Assembly: GCF_040954645.1 (NCBI RefSeq)
Contig: NC_092809.1
Location: 64,108,141 to 64,172,140 of the forward strand
Source of the DNA: Diabrotica undecimpunctata
Lineage: Eukaryota > Arthropoda > Insecta > Coleoptera > Chrysomelidae
Direction: 5' to 3'
DNA: 64,000 nucleotides
Part shown: piece by piece, positions 32,975 through 44,274 of the stretch
Position numbering within the stretch: the stretch's first letter is position 1
How the letters are laid out: each line of letters starts with the position of its first letter
The notes under the pieces: generated by a model
The model's input: only the letters and a program-made list of their open reading frames with translations
Databases searched by the model: none
What the model was told of the DNA's origin: nothing
Program-made: the position numbers and the translations under genes

Positions 32975-35900
32975 TAGGTACTCTGCGAAAAGTATGCCGG
33001 ATTTTTCTTCTTGTAACCATGATGGAAGGAAATTTCAATGCGCTACCGTTTCTTTCCAAGACATTAGACGTTTCCATCACAACTTGTACTCTTAAAAAGA
33101 TAAGGTTTACGAAGATAATTTTATTCTGAAGTTTTCTTCATCAATAGAAGTTAAAATAAGAAGACCAACTTCTGGACGATACAAAAGACGACCTATGAGG
33201 ACTTTATAACATTAAAAGATAAATCCGTGATGCCTGTATGTCTTAACACGTTTATAGGTGTACTCCATGTTTCACGATTTCGGGAAAAAAGTATTTTGAA
33301 GCGAATCAGAGAAACCGGCCAGTTTTGTAAAGAAAACAGATAGTTATCTGTTGTCTGTATCTTGTTGTCTGGTTATGCAAAAATCATCGATTTCTTGGCA
33401 AAATTTTTCGCAGATATCTGAAGTTTTTAAGACATAGGTGGGGGTTACTAGATGATAAATAGATAAAAAAGTACTCGTATTGATACCTTGCGTTTTTTTA
33501 ACAATAACTTATGGTCACAATTTGATTTTTTGTCGTATAACGTTTTTCCCTTATATTTTACATAAACAATATTTATATCGTTTTTTTATATCAAGAATAT
33601 CTTTATTTTCCCGTTTTTAAATTAAAATTGATAAATAATTTACGGAGATATTTGCATTAATTTTTTTTATTAACAACATAAAATATTACTAATACATTTG
33701 AACATCGAGGAATTACCGTCTTTTAAATTTGTGCGAAATTTCCCCTGATCGATCAAATAGTTTAAAAGTTATTTAATTTATTTATCCCTTAGGCTAAATA
33801 TTTAAACTATTGAACTTGCTAGAATTGATGCTAGACACATTTAGCCGATTTAATAGGAATCTTTAAGACTAAAACTACCTCAGAAGTTAAATGCATATTG
33901 CGTTTTCATTGAAATTATTTACAAAATAAACGTTTAAAAAAGGGGTATGGTTTTTACTTATAAACAATTGTAATAACTTCTATATCTTTCAAGCTACAGA
34001 CTTGTACGTACAACCATTGGATAGCTGGTAAAAAAACTCACATTAAAAAAAAACCTTTTATGACCAATAGGAACAAAATTAGGGACTATTTTTAAAAAAA
34101 ATCATATCTCCATTGTTTATATACATTAAGAAGTACAAATTTTGAACGAAAATATAAACTTTGTATTGAAACTTATAGCTAAAAAATTCATCTAATTTTT
34201 CGAAACTTACAGCCCTTCGAAACGAAGGTACTTTCGAAAGATCGACATAGGAAAGTGGAGGAGATAACTGTTTCAGCTCCATTTTTTTTTCGAGATTGGA
34301 ACTTCAAATTGAAACACGTAGGAAAAATTTCGACTTCCATTGCAGCTTTTTTTTAACAATAATTTATGTTCACAATTTTATTTTTTGTCTCTAACTTTTT
34401 TCCCTTATATTTTACATAAACAATATTTATCATTTTTTTATATCAAGAATATCATTACTTTCCGGTTTTTTTTTAAATTAAAATTGGTAAATAATTTACG
34501 GAAATATTTGCAAAAAAAGCAATTTTTTTGCAATAATTTATAAATTTTATGAATTTTTTTTTATTAACAACATAAAACATTATTAATACATTTGAACATC
34601 GAGGAATTACCGTCTTTTAAATTTGTGCGAAATTTCCCCCCAATCGATTAAATAGTTTAAAAGTTATTTAATTTATTATTTCCCTGAGGCTAAATATTTA
34701 AACTATTGAACTTGCTCTAATGATGCTAGACACATTTAGCAACTGTTTCAGCTCCGTTTTTTTTTTTCGAGATCGGAACTTCAAATTGAAACACGTAGGA
34801 AAAAATTACATTATCTCGGCTTTCATTGCAGCTAGAAGCCTTTTTTTTTTAATCTGGGGTAACTCGTCGAAATATGAATAAGTTTATAGTTTTCACTGGC
34901 CGGGAAATATGGGAAACCTCGGAATAATTGAGTCCATTTAAAATTCACCGTAAAAACTTACTTTTTTTTTAATTTGGCTGGAATAGTCTCTCGCCGTATG
35001 AATAATGATGACATAATTTTTATCTCGGAAAATCCCGGAAAATCAACATATATTTTTTTATCATTTTATATTAATGAATATAGATATTTTATAAATTTCA
35101 AGTAATTTTTACACATTATAGTATTGTATTCCTTATAGGGGGGGGGGGGGGTAAAAATTATGTAATTATTATTAATACTGCGACATACTATTCCAACAAA
35201 ATTTAAAAAAAAGTTTTTACGGCCAATTTCAAATGGACTCAATTATTCCGAGGTTTCCCATATTTCCCGGCCAGTGAAAACTATGAACTTATTCATATTT
35301 CGACGAGTTACCCCAAATTAAAAAAAAGGCTTCTAGCTGCAATGGAAGCCGAGATAATGTAATTTTTTCCTACGTGTTTCAATTTGAAGTTCCGATCTCG
35401 AAAAAAAAAACGGAGTTGAAACAGTTGCTAAATGTGTCTAGCATCATTAGAGCAAGTTCAATAGTTTAAATATTTAGCCTCAGGGAAATAATAAATTAAA
35501 TAACTTTTAAACTATTTAATCGATTGGGGGGAAATTTCGCACAAATTTAAAAGACGGTAATTCCTCGATGTTCAAATGTATTAATAATGTTTTATGTTGT
35601 TAATAAACAAAAATTCATAAAATTTATAAATTATTGCAAAAAAATTGCTTTTTTTGCAAATATCTCCGTAAATTATTTACCAATTTTAATTTAAAAAAAA
35701 CCGGAAAGTAATGATATTCTTGATATAAAAAAATGATAAATATTGTTTATGTAAAATATAAGGGAAAAAAGTTAGAGACAAAAAATAAAATTGTGAACAT
35801 AAATTATTGTTAAAAAAAAGCAAGGTAAAAATACGAGTATTTTTTCATCTATTAGTTATCTGGTAACCCTCACCTATGTTTTCAGGTTCGGATATCTGCA

Positions 35901-37230
35901 AAAAGTTTTCGACCTTTTTTTTTAACCAGACTGAAATGTTCAGATCCTCATCACTGTGCCAAAGACAAGGGCAGAAAATATCTTTCTGCTGAGTTAAATA
36001 TTAGAAAAATGTAGAAAAGGTATATCAATTCACTCACAAAAGATCAGAGTGATTTAAAAGTAACACACTGGTACTTAAGGTCAATTTTCAACACGAAGTG
36101 CAATCATGTCTTCGGATCCCCTAGAGCAGACGTTTGCTTTACTTGTCTATAGTTAGATGAACGATTAAAACACGCACAGCAAGGTAACGAAAAACAGGAG
36201 CTCATGACTTAAAAACGTGTTTATAAGCTATGTGCTAAGGCTTTTTTAAAATCACTAAAATGCTCTGACCCAAAAATTTTGATTTTTAGTTTTGATTGTC
36301 AAAAAAACCTAGCCTTGGCCAAATTACCAGATCAAGTCACTTATTATAGTAGGCAAATCTACGTTTACAACTTCACTGTGTTCAAAGGGAATGCTTAAAG
36401 TAAACTGACTCCGGATAATGTGACATCCTACATTTGGACAGAAAACGAGTTTAAAAAAGAATTTATTGAAATTGCTTCGTTTATTTTGGATACATTCAAA
36501 ACAACAGAAATGGAAACCCCTATTACTACTGTGCGATTAGGTAGTGATGGATGTGGGGCCAGAATAAAAATTGAATAGTCGATGCTATGGTTTGGTTCTG
36601 CTATCCAAACTTGCACCAAAAAATGTAAGTTTCCCATGTAATAAAAGAGTTCTTTCTTCCCATAACAGGTTCTAGCTATCTTCCACCAGATCGAGTATTT
36701 GGAGTCTCAGAAAAGTGTATGAGAAAAAAATAGGTGATTTACAAACCATCAGAGGACATTGATATTATAGCCAAATATTTGAAAGTAGTAAAGATTGGCC
36801 AATACTGTGACATATTTGACTGAAAGAAAAAAAATAATGTATTCATGAAAAAGCCGGCACAATTTCATTTTCAACAAGGGACCTGCAAAAGGATTATTCT
36901 GACAAGAACTAAATTTAAAAATGTTTTCGTTAGAGGTGAGTACACATACAATTCAGACATGGGTGTGGCAAAGTGTTTAAGCAAGCCAGGAAACTGCTTT
37001 TGGACATGAAACCAAACTTGATTTCTTTCTAAAACTCGACGAAACCAGTGAATAAAGTTGACGTCAACAACTTGTTGAAGAGGCATTATTGGGACCAATG
37101 GAAGAACGATGAGAACTTACTCTTCTACAAAAATGTCATCAATGGGGTTGACGACAATGCAGAAACCAAGTCAGTTTGTGAACACATCGAAGAAGTCAAC
37201 ATCCTTAATGTTTAAAAATATGTTAGTCTA
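32975..37230 (+). pseudogene. GGQN-type putative transposase, third subfamily, split by a foldback element
   Basis: N-terminal half (32975-33355): DFSSCNHDGRKFQCATVSFQ, RRFHHNLYS, RRPTSGRYKRRPMRT, then VCLNTFIGVLHVSRFREKS and IRETGQFCKENR. A foldback occupies 33398-35913. C-terminal half (35940-37230): SSHCAKDKGRKYLSAELN, HVFGSPRADVCFTC, then ILIFSFDCQKNLALAKLPDQ and VTYYSRQIYVYNFTVF (36270-36380), LTPDNVTSYIWTENEFKKEF, GSDGCGARIKI (the DGCGGQNK motif, mutated, about 36543-36573), VIYKPSEDIDIIAKYLKVVK. Several stops and shifts. The order of blocks parallels the other GGQN relics, supporting a single superfamily. Confidence 0.7.
33398..35913. repeat. 2.5-kb foldback element with ~1-kb arms and internal duplication
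   Basis: The left end GCAAAATTTTTCGCAGATAT and the right end, whose reverse complement reads GTCGAAAACTTTTTGCAGAT, begin arms that continue with GACATAGGTGGGGGTTACTAG and its counterpart ACATAGGTGAGGGTTACCAG. A segment of about 370 bp is present at 33490-33860, again directly at 34345-34740, and inverted at 35410-35815. The blocks 34740-34970 and 35205-35410 are also inverted copies. The centre carries a 14-G run (35138-35151). No coding capacity. It disrupts the surrounding GGQN-type gene. Confidence 0.85.
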
Positions 37231-37852
37231 AACAGTGTATCTAAAACAATTAAAGTAAATCTGATTTACAAAACAAATAAAAATTGGTTTTAAAGAGTAA
37301 AACATCATAGCACTGTAAAATAAATTTAATAATTTGTTGAAATTAAAATTGAAATACAATAATTTATTTAATGTTTATTTCTAACCCACAAAAATCATAA
37401 CGATATAAATCACTTAATTTTTCTTGGTTCTAGTTTTTAATTCAAGCTTAAAATATACATAGAGCAAAGTTCAAATATTTTGCATCATAACTAATATTAT
37501 TCATGAGATTTTGGTGCAAAACTCACAGTTAACCACACTTTGGTACAAAACTCTAATTGAAGTGTATCAATTTTAAATTAAATTTACAAAACAACCTTTA
37601 TTAAATACACCCATAAAGTTTAGGCAAACTAGTTTCTATTACAACAAAGTTGTTACACAAAAAAACTGAAGCATTATACCATGACCTTCAATAGTAAACA
37701 GTTTTTCTTAGTTTTACGAAAGTTGAGAAACGTGAAGCATGTGAATTTTGCATCTATACAATTCATATTATACTAATAATATGGTTTCTTAATGTAATCC
37801 ATATTAAATATATAAATGTAAATGCAATTGTTTAAATTAGCTTAAATAACAC

Positions 37853-37930
<78 letters not shown>

Positions 37931-38439
37931 AAGAATAATAATCCTCAAATTATTGCGATTTTACTAAAACAACATTCACATTTAAATAACTTATAGGTAT
38001 CGTAATAGGTCGCATATTTATTTATATAAAAATGTCAAAAGGAATCTCATATATTGCCGTAAATACCTCAATTACTGACATGAAGTATAAATACACCTTT
38101 CTCTTTAACTTTAATAATATCCAGCTTTTGCTTGCGGAGTATTTTTAGAGAAGTATGTTTGTTTTATTGTGCGTTTTGTCTTTATCTTGCTGCTTCTAAA
38201 AATAAAGCTAGATAATTTAGCATTAAAATTTACACCATATGTCCGGGGTTTCTATTATTTATATTTGTAATTAAATATCTGGAGCTGCAGATATAAATGT
38301 AACAGTAATGTATCTAAGAAATTGTTTTTAAATATATTTACTTTTTTATGCTGTATATTTTTTTTGATAAACTTTTTTAATAATCAGAGTGATAGTTAGA
38401 CGTACTTTCCCTTCTTTAACATTCTTCTCTTAAAACTAA
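37231..38439. other. AT-rich stretch without recognisable gene
   Basis: Contains the AT microsatellite at 37852-37923; nothing else readable. Confidence 0.5.
37852..37923. repeat. (AT)n microsatellite
   Basis: More than 30 AT units, essentially pure from 37861. Confidence 0.95.
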
Positions 38440-38905
38440 GCTGATGTTTATTAAGAAAAACAGAACGTTCACAGAAAATGTAACATTGAATGGATCTATT
38501 AAACGTGTAAAGAAGTTAACATACCTGACAACAACTGTTTACTATGAATGGAACATGACAAAGAAAATTGGGTCCAAGATCAAAAAAGCAAAATCAAGGT
38601 TATTAAGATGAAAAAACTTTCCAGCTAGAAAATTTCACTATCATTAAAAATACAATTAATTAAATGCTACGTATTCCCAGAATAGAATAACCACATAATC
38701 AGAATGAAGGAGACCCGTGTCTACAAAATAGCAAGAGATAAGTCACCAATCGGCAGAAGAAGTATCGGACGACCGCCCAAAAGATGGAGTGACAACCTTC
38801 CATAGAGGTATTAATCCTCCAATGAACAAGCAGAATTGCTTATGAAGAGAAAGAAGAAGTAATCCCAGTTCTACTATATGGGACGAAAGCTTGGACTTTG
38901 ACAGG
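38440..38905 (+). pseudogene. Joined fragments of RTE-like LINE C-termini
   Basis: 38455-38600 reads NRTFTENVTLNGSIKRVKKL and TYLTTTV (family YLGT), the segment downstream of the RT. 38695-38800 reads RVYKIARDKSPIGRRSIGRP followed by PKRWSDNLP, the tail of an RTE-like protein, ending in GAAGAGAAAGAAGAAG at 38847-38860. 38862-38900 then reads VPVLLYGTKAWTLT, a more upstream segment. The disordered sequence of domains shows at least two separate insertions or a rearranged copy. Confidence 0.65.
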
Positions 38906-38924
38906 ACAATCTCTCAGCCTTCGA

Positions 38925-39865
38925 AATATGCCCTTTCTCCTTTCTCGATGAAAACAACATTTTATCACAAAATCAGTTCGGTTGTTTTTTGTGACTATGC
39001 CAAAGCCTTTGATTGTGTAAATCACGACATTTTGTTAAAAAAACTAAATTTTTACGGAATTCGAGGTATTTCTTTAAATTGGTTCCAATCGTACTTGAGG
39101 AATAGGAAACAACTAGTAGCAAATGATACTGAGTCTTGTCACAAAAGCATTGTATGTGGAGTACCAACTATAACTTCTGATCTACTTAAAATAAAAACCT
39201 GGTCCGACTCTAATTTACTATCTTTTAACATGGATAAGATAGTAGCATTATCCTATAAACGAGCTCTTCAACCCTTGCTTCTTAATAACAGACAGATCAG
39301 TATCTTTGAGTCTGTAAAATTTCTTGGTATTTTTATCGAGACCAACCTTGAATGGTCCCTTCATATCGATTTAAGTAAGAAACTAGCCTCAGCCTGCTAT
39401 GCAATAAGATATGTTTCGAAGGAAATCTTCGATATGGCGTTCCTTTCTGGAGTTCTAGTACCGCTGCCTAATCTGATGTTATTTTTAAATTACAAAAAAA
39501 AATACGATATCTTTTTGGCCTCAGTAGAATAACAAATTGCACAAACTGCTTCAAAAATCACGGGATTTTAACTCTTCCCTCTTAGTATATTTTAGAAACT
39601 GTTTGCTTAATTCGTAAATACCTACATGTTTTTCCAGCAAGACCTAATAATGACTACTCCACCAGAAAGTAAACCTTTGATGTGTATTTACCGATCCCGT
39701 CCAGTGAGTTAGTAAAGAAATCTATTATATTTGGCAAAAAAATTATACAACTATCTCCCTTTGCAACTTAGATCTACAACTTCTTTCCGTAAGTTCCGTA
39801 AATTGACAAAAGCCTATCTATCTGAAAGACCATATTATTCAGTGGAAGAGTTTTTTAACGAATAA
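38925..39865 (+). pseudogene. Jockey-like LINE reverse transcriptase with catalytic region deleted
   Basis: Begins FLDENNILSQNQFG (RT motif 2) and, after a one-frame shift, VVFCDYAKAFDCVNHDILLK (motif A with catalytic Asp), FYGIRGISLNWFQSYLRNRK and CGVP. The protein then jumps directly to LLKIKTWSDSNLLSFNMDK, so motif B and the YADD box are deleted in frame. The 213-codon frame 38891-39532 therefore looks intact but lacks the active site. The downstream part (39540-39865), in shifted frames, reads GILTLPSLYI, RSTTSFRKFRKLTKAYLSER and YYSVEEFF, the usual C-terminus of this lineage, with a stop at about 39862. Confidence 0.8.
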
Positions 39866-40046
39866 CTAAGAAATTACAGTACGTTTAGGTACAAGTTACT
39901 AAAGTATTTTTGTATATATATTTGGGTATCACATGCAGCAACTTAAACTTATTAGTTCGTAAGGTTCCATTATTATTCAATTTGCAGTTTGTTTACATTT
40001 TGCAATGGATTGTATATTTTATTTATAATACAGCACCATTAGCTTA

Positions 40047-41228
40047 ATGTCTCATACGCTAAAGTTACTACTTAAAGTCATCCATAACCGAATATATCAC
40101 AAACTGGACATAGACGTTAATAATACACAATTTGGTTTTCGCAAAGGCCTAGGAACACGTGAAGCTCTTTTTTCACTTAATATACTAATACAAAGATGCC
40201 TGGACGTCAATCAAGATATATACGCATGTTTTATTGACTATAATAAAGCATTCGATAAAGTACGACATAAACATTTAATGAATGTCCTGAAATCAAAGAA
40301 GATTGACTACAACGACCTCAGGATCATATCAAATTTATACTATAAACAGCGAGCAAAAGTACGTGTTAACGAACAGCTGTCAGAAGAAATTGAAATTAGA
40401 TGTGGAGTAAGACAGGGATGCGTATTGTCGCCAATTCTTTTCAGTGCCTACTCCGAAGAGGTCCTGAAAATAGCTCTTGAGAGTGAAACAGCTGGAATAA
40501 AGGTAAATGGAGTCCCCATTAGCAACATTAGATATGCGGACGACACTGTAATCTTAGCTGAAAACATTGAAGATCTTCAGAGACTGGTGAGCAGAATAGC
40601 AGAGTATGGAAAAGAGTATGGTCTAACAATGAATGTCAAGAAGACGAAATTTATGAGAATATCGAAAACTCAAAGAAATAACGAGAATCTTCTAATAAAC
40701 GAAACCAACGTCGAACAAGTGGACAAATATGCATACCTGGGAACAATGATTAACTCCACAAATGATTACAATCAGGAGATAAAAATAAGAATAGAAAAGG
40801 CTAGAGCAAATTTCAACAAAATGAGAAGAGTTCTATGTACCAGGGATTTAAAACTGGAACTAAGAGTTAGGTTGGCGAGGTGCTATGTTTTTTCGACTTT
40901 ATTTTATGGAATGGAATCTTGGACCTTGAATGCGACATCAATGAAAAAACTGGAATCATTTGAGCTGTGGGTGTACAGAAGAATTCTGAAAATATCATGG
41001 ACAGAACACGTCACAAACAAAGAGGTTCTGGGAAGGATGAACAGAGAAATGGAAATTTTAAATTCAATAAAAACAAGAAAATTAGAATATCTCGGACATA
41101 TTACACGTGGAGAGAAATACACCTTGCTCCAACTGATTATGCAGGGAAAGATCCAAGGAAAGAGAAGCATAGGGAGGCGTAGAATGGCATGGCTGCGCAA
41201 CCTGAGAGATTGGTACGGATGTACATAA
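40047..41228 (+). CDS. RTE-like LINE reverse transcriptase, 5'-truncated, longest open frame in the window
   Basis: 393 codons open. The reading actually enters upstream as STISL before the Met, so the ATG is an internal codon and the element is truncated near 40032. RT motifs: FGFRKGLGTREALFSLN, CFIDYNKAFDKVRHKHLMNV (motif A, catalytic Asp), CGVRQGCVLSPILFSAYSEE (motif B), IRYADDTVILAE (catalytic YADD), NVKKTKFMRISKTQ, KYAYLGTMIN. C-terminal: YGMESWTLNA, VYRRILKISWTEHVTNKEVL, LEYLGHITRGEKYTLLQLIM and GRRRMAWLRNLRDWYGC. A one-base shift at about 41226 ends the frame; the true tail continues as NELFRTAVSKV...AMMIADLRRGD to about 41310, followed by GAAGAAGAAG. The RT catalytic residues are intact, but the N-terminal endonuclease is absent, so it is not autonomous. 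Confidence 0.9.
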   Translation: MSHTLKLLLKVIHNRIYHKLDIDVNNTQFGFRKGLGTREALFSLNILIQRCLDVNQDIYACFIDYNKAFDKVRHKHLMNVLKSKKIDYNDLRIISNLYYKQRAKVRVNEQLSEEIEIRCGVRQGCVLSPILFSAYSEEVLKIALESETAGIKVNGVPISNIRYADDTVILAENIEDLQRLVSRIAEYGKEYGLTMNVKKTKFMRISKTQRNNENLLINETNVEQVDKYAYLGTMINSTNDYNQEIKIRIEKARANFNKMRRVLCTRDLKLELRVRLARCYVFSTLFYGMESWTLNATSMKKLESFELWVYRRILKISWTEHVTNKEVLGRMNREMEILNSIKTRKLEYLGHITRGEKYTLLQLIMQGKIQGKRSIGRRRMAWLRNLRDWYGCT

Positions 41229-41459
41229 AATGAACTTTTCAGAACAGCCGTCTCAAAAGTCTGAATAGCTATGATGATTGCCGACCTCCGCCGCGGAGAT
41301 GGCACTTGAAGAAGAAGTATATTTTATTATCTTTTATTTTGTTATATTGACGACTTAATAATTTTAGTAAATATTAAATTGTTATTGTTATTTTTCTGAC
41401 TTTTTGTAAGCTTTGTCCATAAAATTGTACAATTTTCAGTGAAAATAAAGCATATTTCT

Positions 41460-41760
41460 GTATAGAAGAATTCTCCTAATATCCTGGACAGACCACAAAA
41501 CGAACATGGAAGTACTGGAAAGACCGAGTAAATAACACAAAACTGCATTTACAGTGAAAAAAAAAATTAAATATTTCGGTTATGTTATAAAACACAGTAA
41601 ATACCGTCTCTAGCAACTGATTGTCCCGAGAAAAGTGGATGTGAGGAAAGGTCCGAGTTACAGAAAACATTCTCAGACGCAAATTGAAAGGACTCTGGCT
41701 ATGCAGACAATCTAGTTACAGTGATGAGAGGTGAGCATGACAGAATTATAACTGATCGAA
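41460..41760 (+). pseudogene. RTE-like LINE C-terminal fragment
   Basis: Reads YRRILLISWTDHKTNMEVLE and, after a stop, KKKIKYFGYVIKHSKYRL, aligning with the YRRILKISWTEH and LEYLGHI blocks of the copy just upstream but more diverged. It begins abruptly at YRRIL, so it is an independent truncated insertion of the same clade. Confidence 0.7.
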
Positions 41761-41769
41761 TGCATCTTA

Positions 41770-42590
41770 TTCTTCTTCTTTTTATGTAGACACGATTCTA
41801 TCTGTTTTTCAATGTGTGTCCAATAAGTTATGATTTTATCGTTTTCGTGGTCTTCCTACTGATCGTCTTCCTATTAAATGAACCGTCTCTTACCGTCTTT
41901 ACTACTCTATTTTTTGTCATTGGGCTTATATGATTGTTCCGTTCTACTCTTCTATTTCTAATTAGTCTTTGATGTTCTCCACCTTGCATCTACGTCGTAT
42001 ATCTGTACTTCTAGCTCTGTTCCATATTATTTTACCATTAATTTTTCAAAGTGTTTTATCTCTGCTGTTTCTAACATCCTTTTTGTTCCCTCTGTGTCAG
42101 GTCGTGTTTCTGCCGTTTATATCATTATTGGTCTGATGTCTGTTTTGTACATTGTGCCCTCCATTTCTTCCCCAATATTTTTATTTCTCCATATCGTTTC
42201 ATTAAGGCAACCTGCAGCTCTGTTTAGTCTATTCACTTGATCTTCCACTTTTGTTCTGCACTTTTCATAGCAAGATAATGTGAGGCCTAGATATTTAAAC
42301 TCCATCACTTGTTATATTATCTGGCCTTCCAGCTTCAATTAACATCTTAGTAAATTTGCTGTTATAACCATGTATTTTGTCTTTTTGGGAAAATTGGTTT
42401 GTTTAATTTTCTGGCGGTTATATTAAATTGGCGCAGCATGCGTTGTAAGTCATCTTCACTTTGAGATAGTAATATTGCGTCGTTTGCCTAGCACATCATT
42501 TTAAATTGTTTTGTCTTCCATTTGGTACCCTTTGTTAGTTCTTACTTTTTTATTATTTGCCATAATCCTAGGCACTGCCTGGTGTTCGAC
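41770..42590 (-). pseudogene. RTE-like LINE, minus strand, 5'-truncated
   Basis: From 42560 downward: NNKKVRTNKGYQMEDK, NDAILLSQSEDDLQRMLRQF (the ADDAI catalytic block, first Asp changed to Asn), then MMEFKYLGLTLSCYEKCRTK and QVNRLNRAAGCLNETIWRNK (open frame 42308-42117), PDTEGTKRMLETAEIK with further C-terminal blocks in shifted frames, and a 3' end CATAAAAAGAAGAAGAATAAG at about 41770. The same family tail appears at 60988-61225, also on the minus strand. Multiple frameshifts; the endonuclease and early RT are missing. Confidence 0.8.
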
Positions 42591-42594
42591 AAGA

Positions 42595-42885
42595 GGTTAG
42601 GTCACTATATACAGATCCAGCCATTGTGAAATTTATTAAAGTTCAGAAGATATGATGAGTTGGACACATTACTAGAATATTAGATAATAAGTACACGAAG
42701 AGATTTACATTTTGAAACCCAGAGAGCAGAAACAGAGGACGACCATGTATAAGACTGATTGATGATTTGAAAGAAGACCTTAAGATTCAAAGAGTTAGAA
42801 GATGGGGGAAAGTTGCTAGAAATCGACAGGAGTTTTAGCTCTATGAACTGGCGAAGATCGAATAAATTGTCAGAGACAGAACTAG
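42595..42885 (+). pseudogene. Tail of another RTE-like LINE
   Basis: Plus strand reads IVKFIKVQKI, VGHITRILDNKYTKRFTF, ESRNRGRPCIRLIDDLKEDL and RRWGKVARNRQEF: the V-GHI-R, RGRP-R-DD and KVARNR signature of a LINE C-terminus. It meets the minus-strand LINE tail-to-head, with no spacer long enough to mark a boundary. Confidence 0.7.
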
Positions 42886-44274
42886 CCTTAATTGCGTCAA
42901 TCGTCACTTCTCTTTAAATCGTGACTTCACTTCCATACACCGACATTTATTTTTGTAATCTTTATTCCATTCTTGCTCTTACAATTTATTGTTTTCTTCT
43001 CACTACTTGACCAGTACCTTTCTTTTCCATTTGTATCTATACTTTCTGTTCTTAACAATATAAACAATATTCAATATCATTTATTACAAACATTAAGCCT
43101 ACTAGTCTTTCTAACTCTATCTGGGGTTTCCTATCATATCTAACGTTTTCAATTTAGTGCAACCTTCTACGCCACTACTATTAAGATAATATTAACTCTT
43201 CTCTTACTGTGACAATTTCGCAATTTTCAAATACCATTTTTCTTCTTAAAAAACTCTACAGGTTCTTCGTACATATATTAATTTGAAATTTTACAGATAC
43301 CCATACATCGGTAACCATCAATACTCTTCGAATTTAACCATAATCTCCAGTTTTTAGGTCATGTCTACAAAAGCCTCATATTATCATCAGCACATTCTCC
43401 AAATTTAGCCAATCATAATTGATTTTTTATAAAATCCTTATTTTAATAAGTCAGTTTATTGAATGACGTTATCACTTGAAAGGAAATAATTATCTGACTT
43501 TTTAATTATTCATAATACAATTATTATTCTTTTTTCTTCAACAAAAAATAAAAATATTTTTACTATATACCATTTAAAACAATAATATAAATTTAATTCT
43601 AAATAACAGCCTTATTGGGCATAAATCATTCGACGATTTTTTTTTTAAAACTACCTATCACTTGTCTTGAAGGTCTTGTCATTTCAAAACAATTTTTACT
43701 TCCTTCTGTCAACAGTTATTTGTTATTGTACCACTCAGGGCATAAGGTTCCCTTTTTCGAGCTGGGAAATTGTACGTTCTTTTAAAAAAAGTAATCCTTT
43801 ATCATCGACCTAGTTTCTTATTAGTTACTCAAATTATGTTATTTAAGGTTCACCTAACCTCATCATATGGCTACTTCCAAATACTATATAAACGTAAGTA
43901 ATAACTAAATTTTCAATTTAACAGTCAAAATTGTACCCCTTTTGTTTTCATTTTTAAGTGGTTATACGTTTAGGTTTTTCACTGAGGATGATCTGATAGG
44001 GTCCAAAAAGGCTCTGAAAATTCATAAATCTATTTTAGGCAATTTTTAAACATTTTAATAACAAAATTTTATACCATTTTACAAAAAGAATTTTTAGGTA
44101 AACCATCAGGTTTTGCAGCTTCCAACAGGATATCATATATAATATATTTTCAACGTTTGATGTTTGACCTTGAACGGTCAGTACGAAATAAGCTGACAGT
44201 AGCAAATACTGGAGATTCATCTACATCACAATCGCTTGTTGCACTCTTAGTTGACGGGCAAGATGTTGTAAACA
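42886..44274. other. AT-rich stretch without gene; degenerate hammerhead-like remnant near 43985
   Basis: CACTGAGGATGATCTGATAG (43981-44000) resembles the box and stem II of Penelope-type repeats, but the GAAA element is not in place. No protein motif found. Confidence 0.4.

Noticed and set aside
40904..41305. 133-codon minus-strand ORF
   Set aside because: Antisense shadow of the RTE-like reverse transcriptase C-terminus.
43981..44020. CTGAGGA box with GATC/GGTC stem
   Set aside because: The GAAA element is missing at the required place (CAAAAAGG instead), so the core is incomplete.
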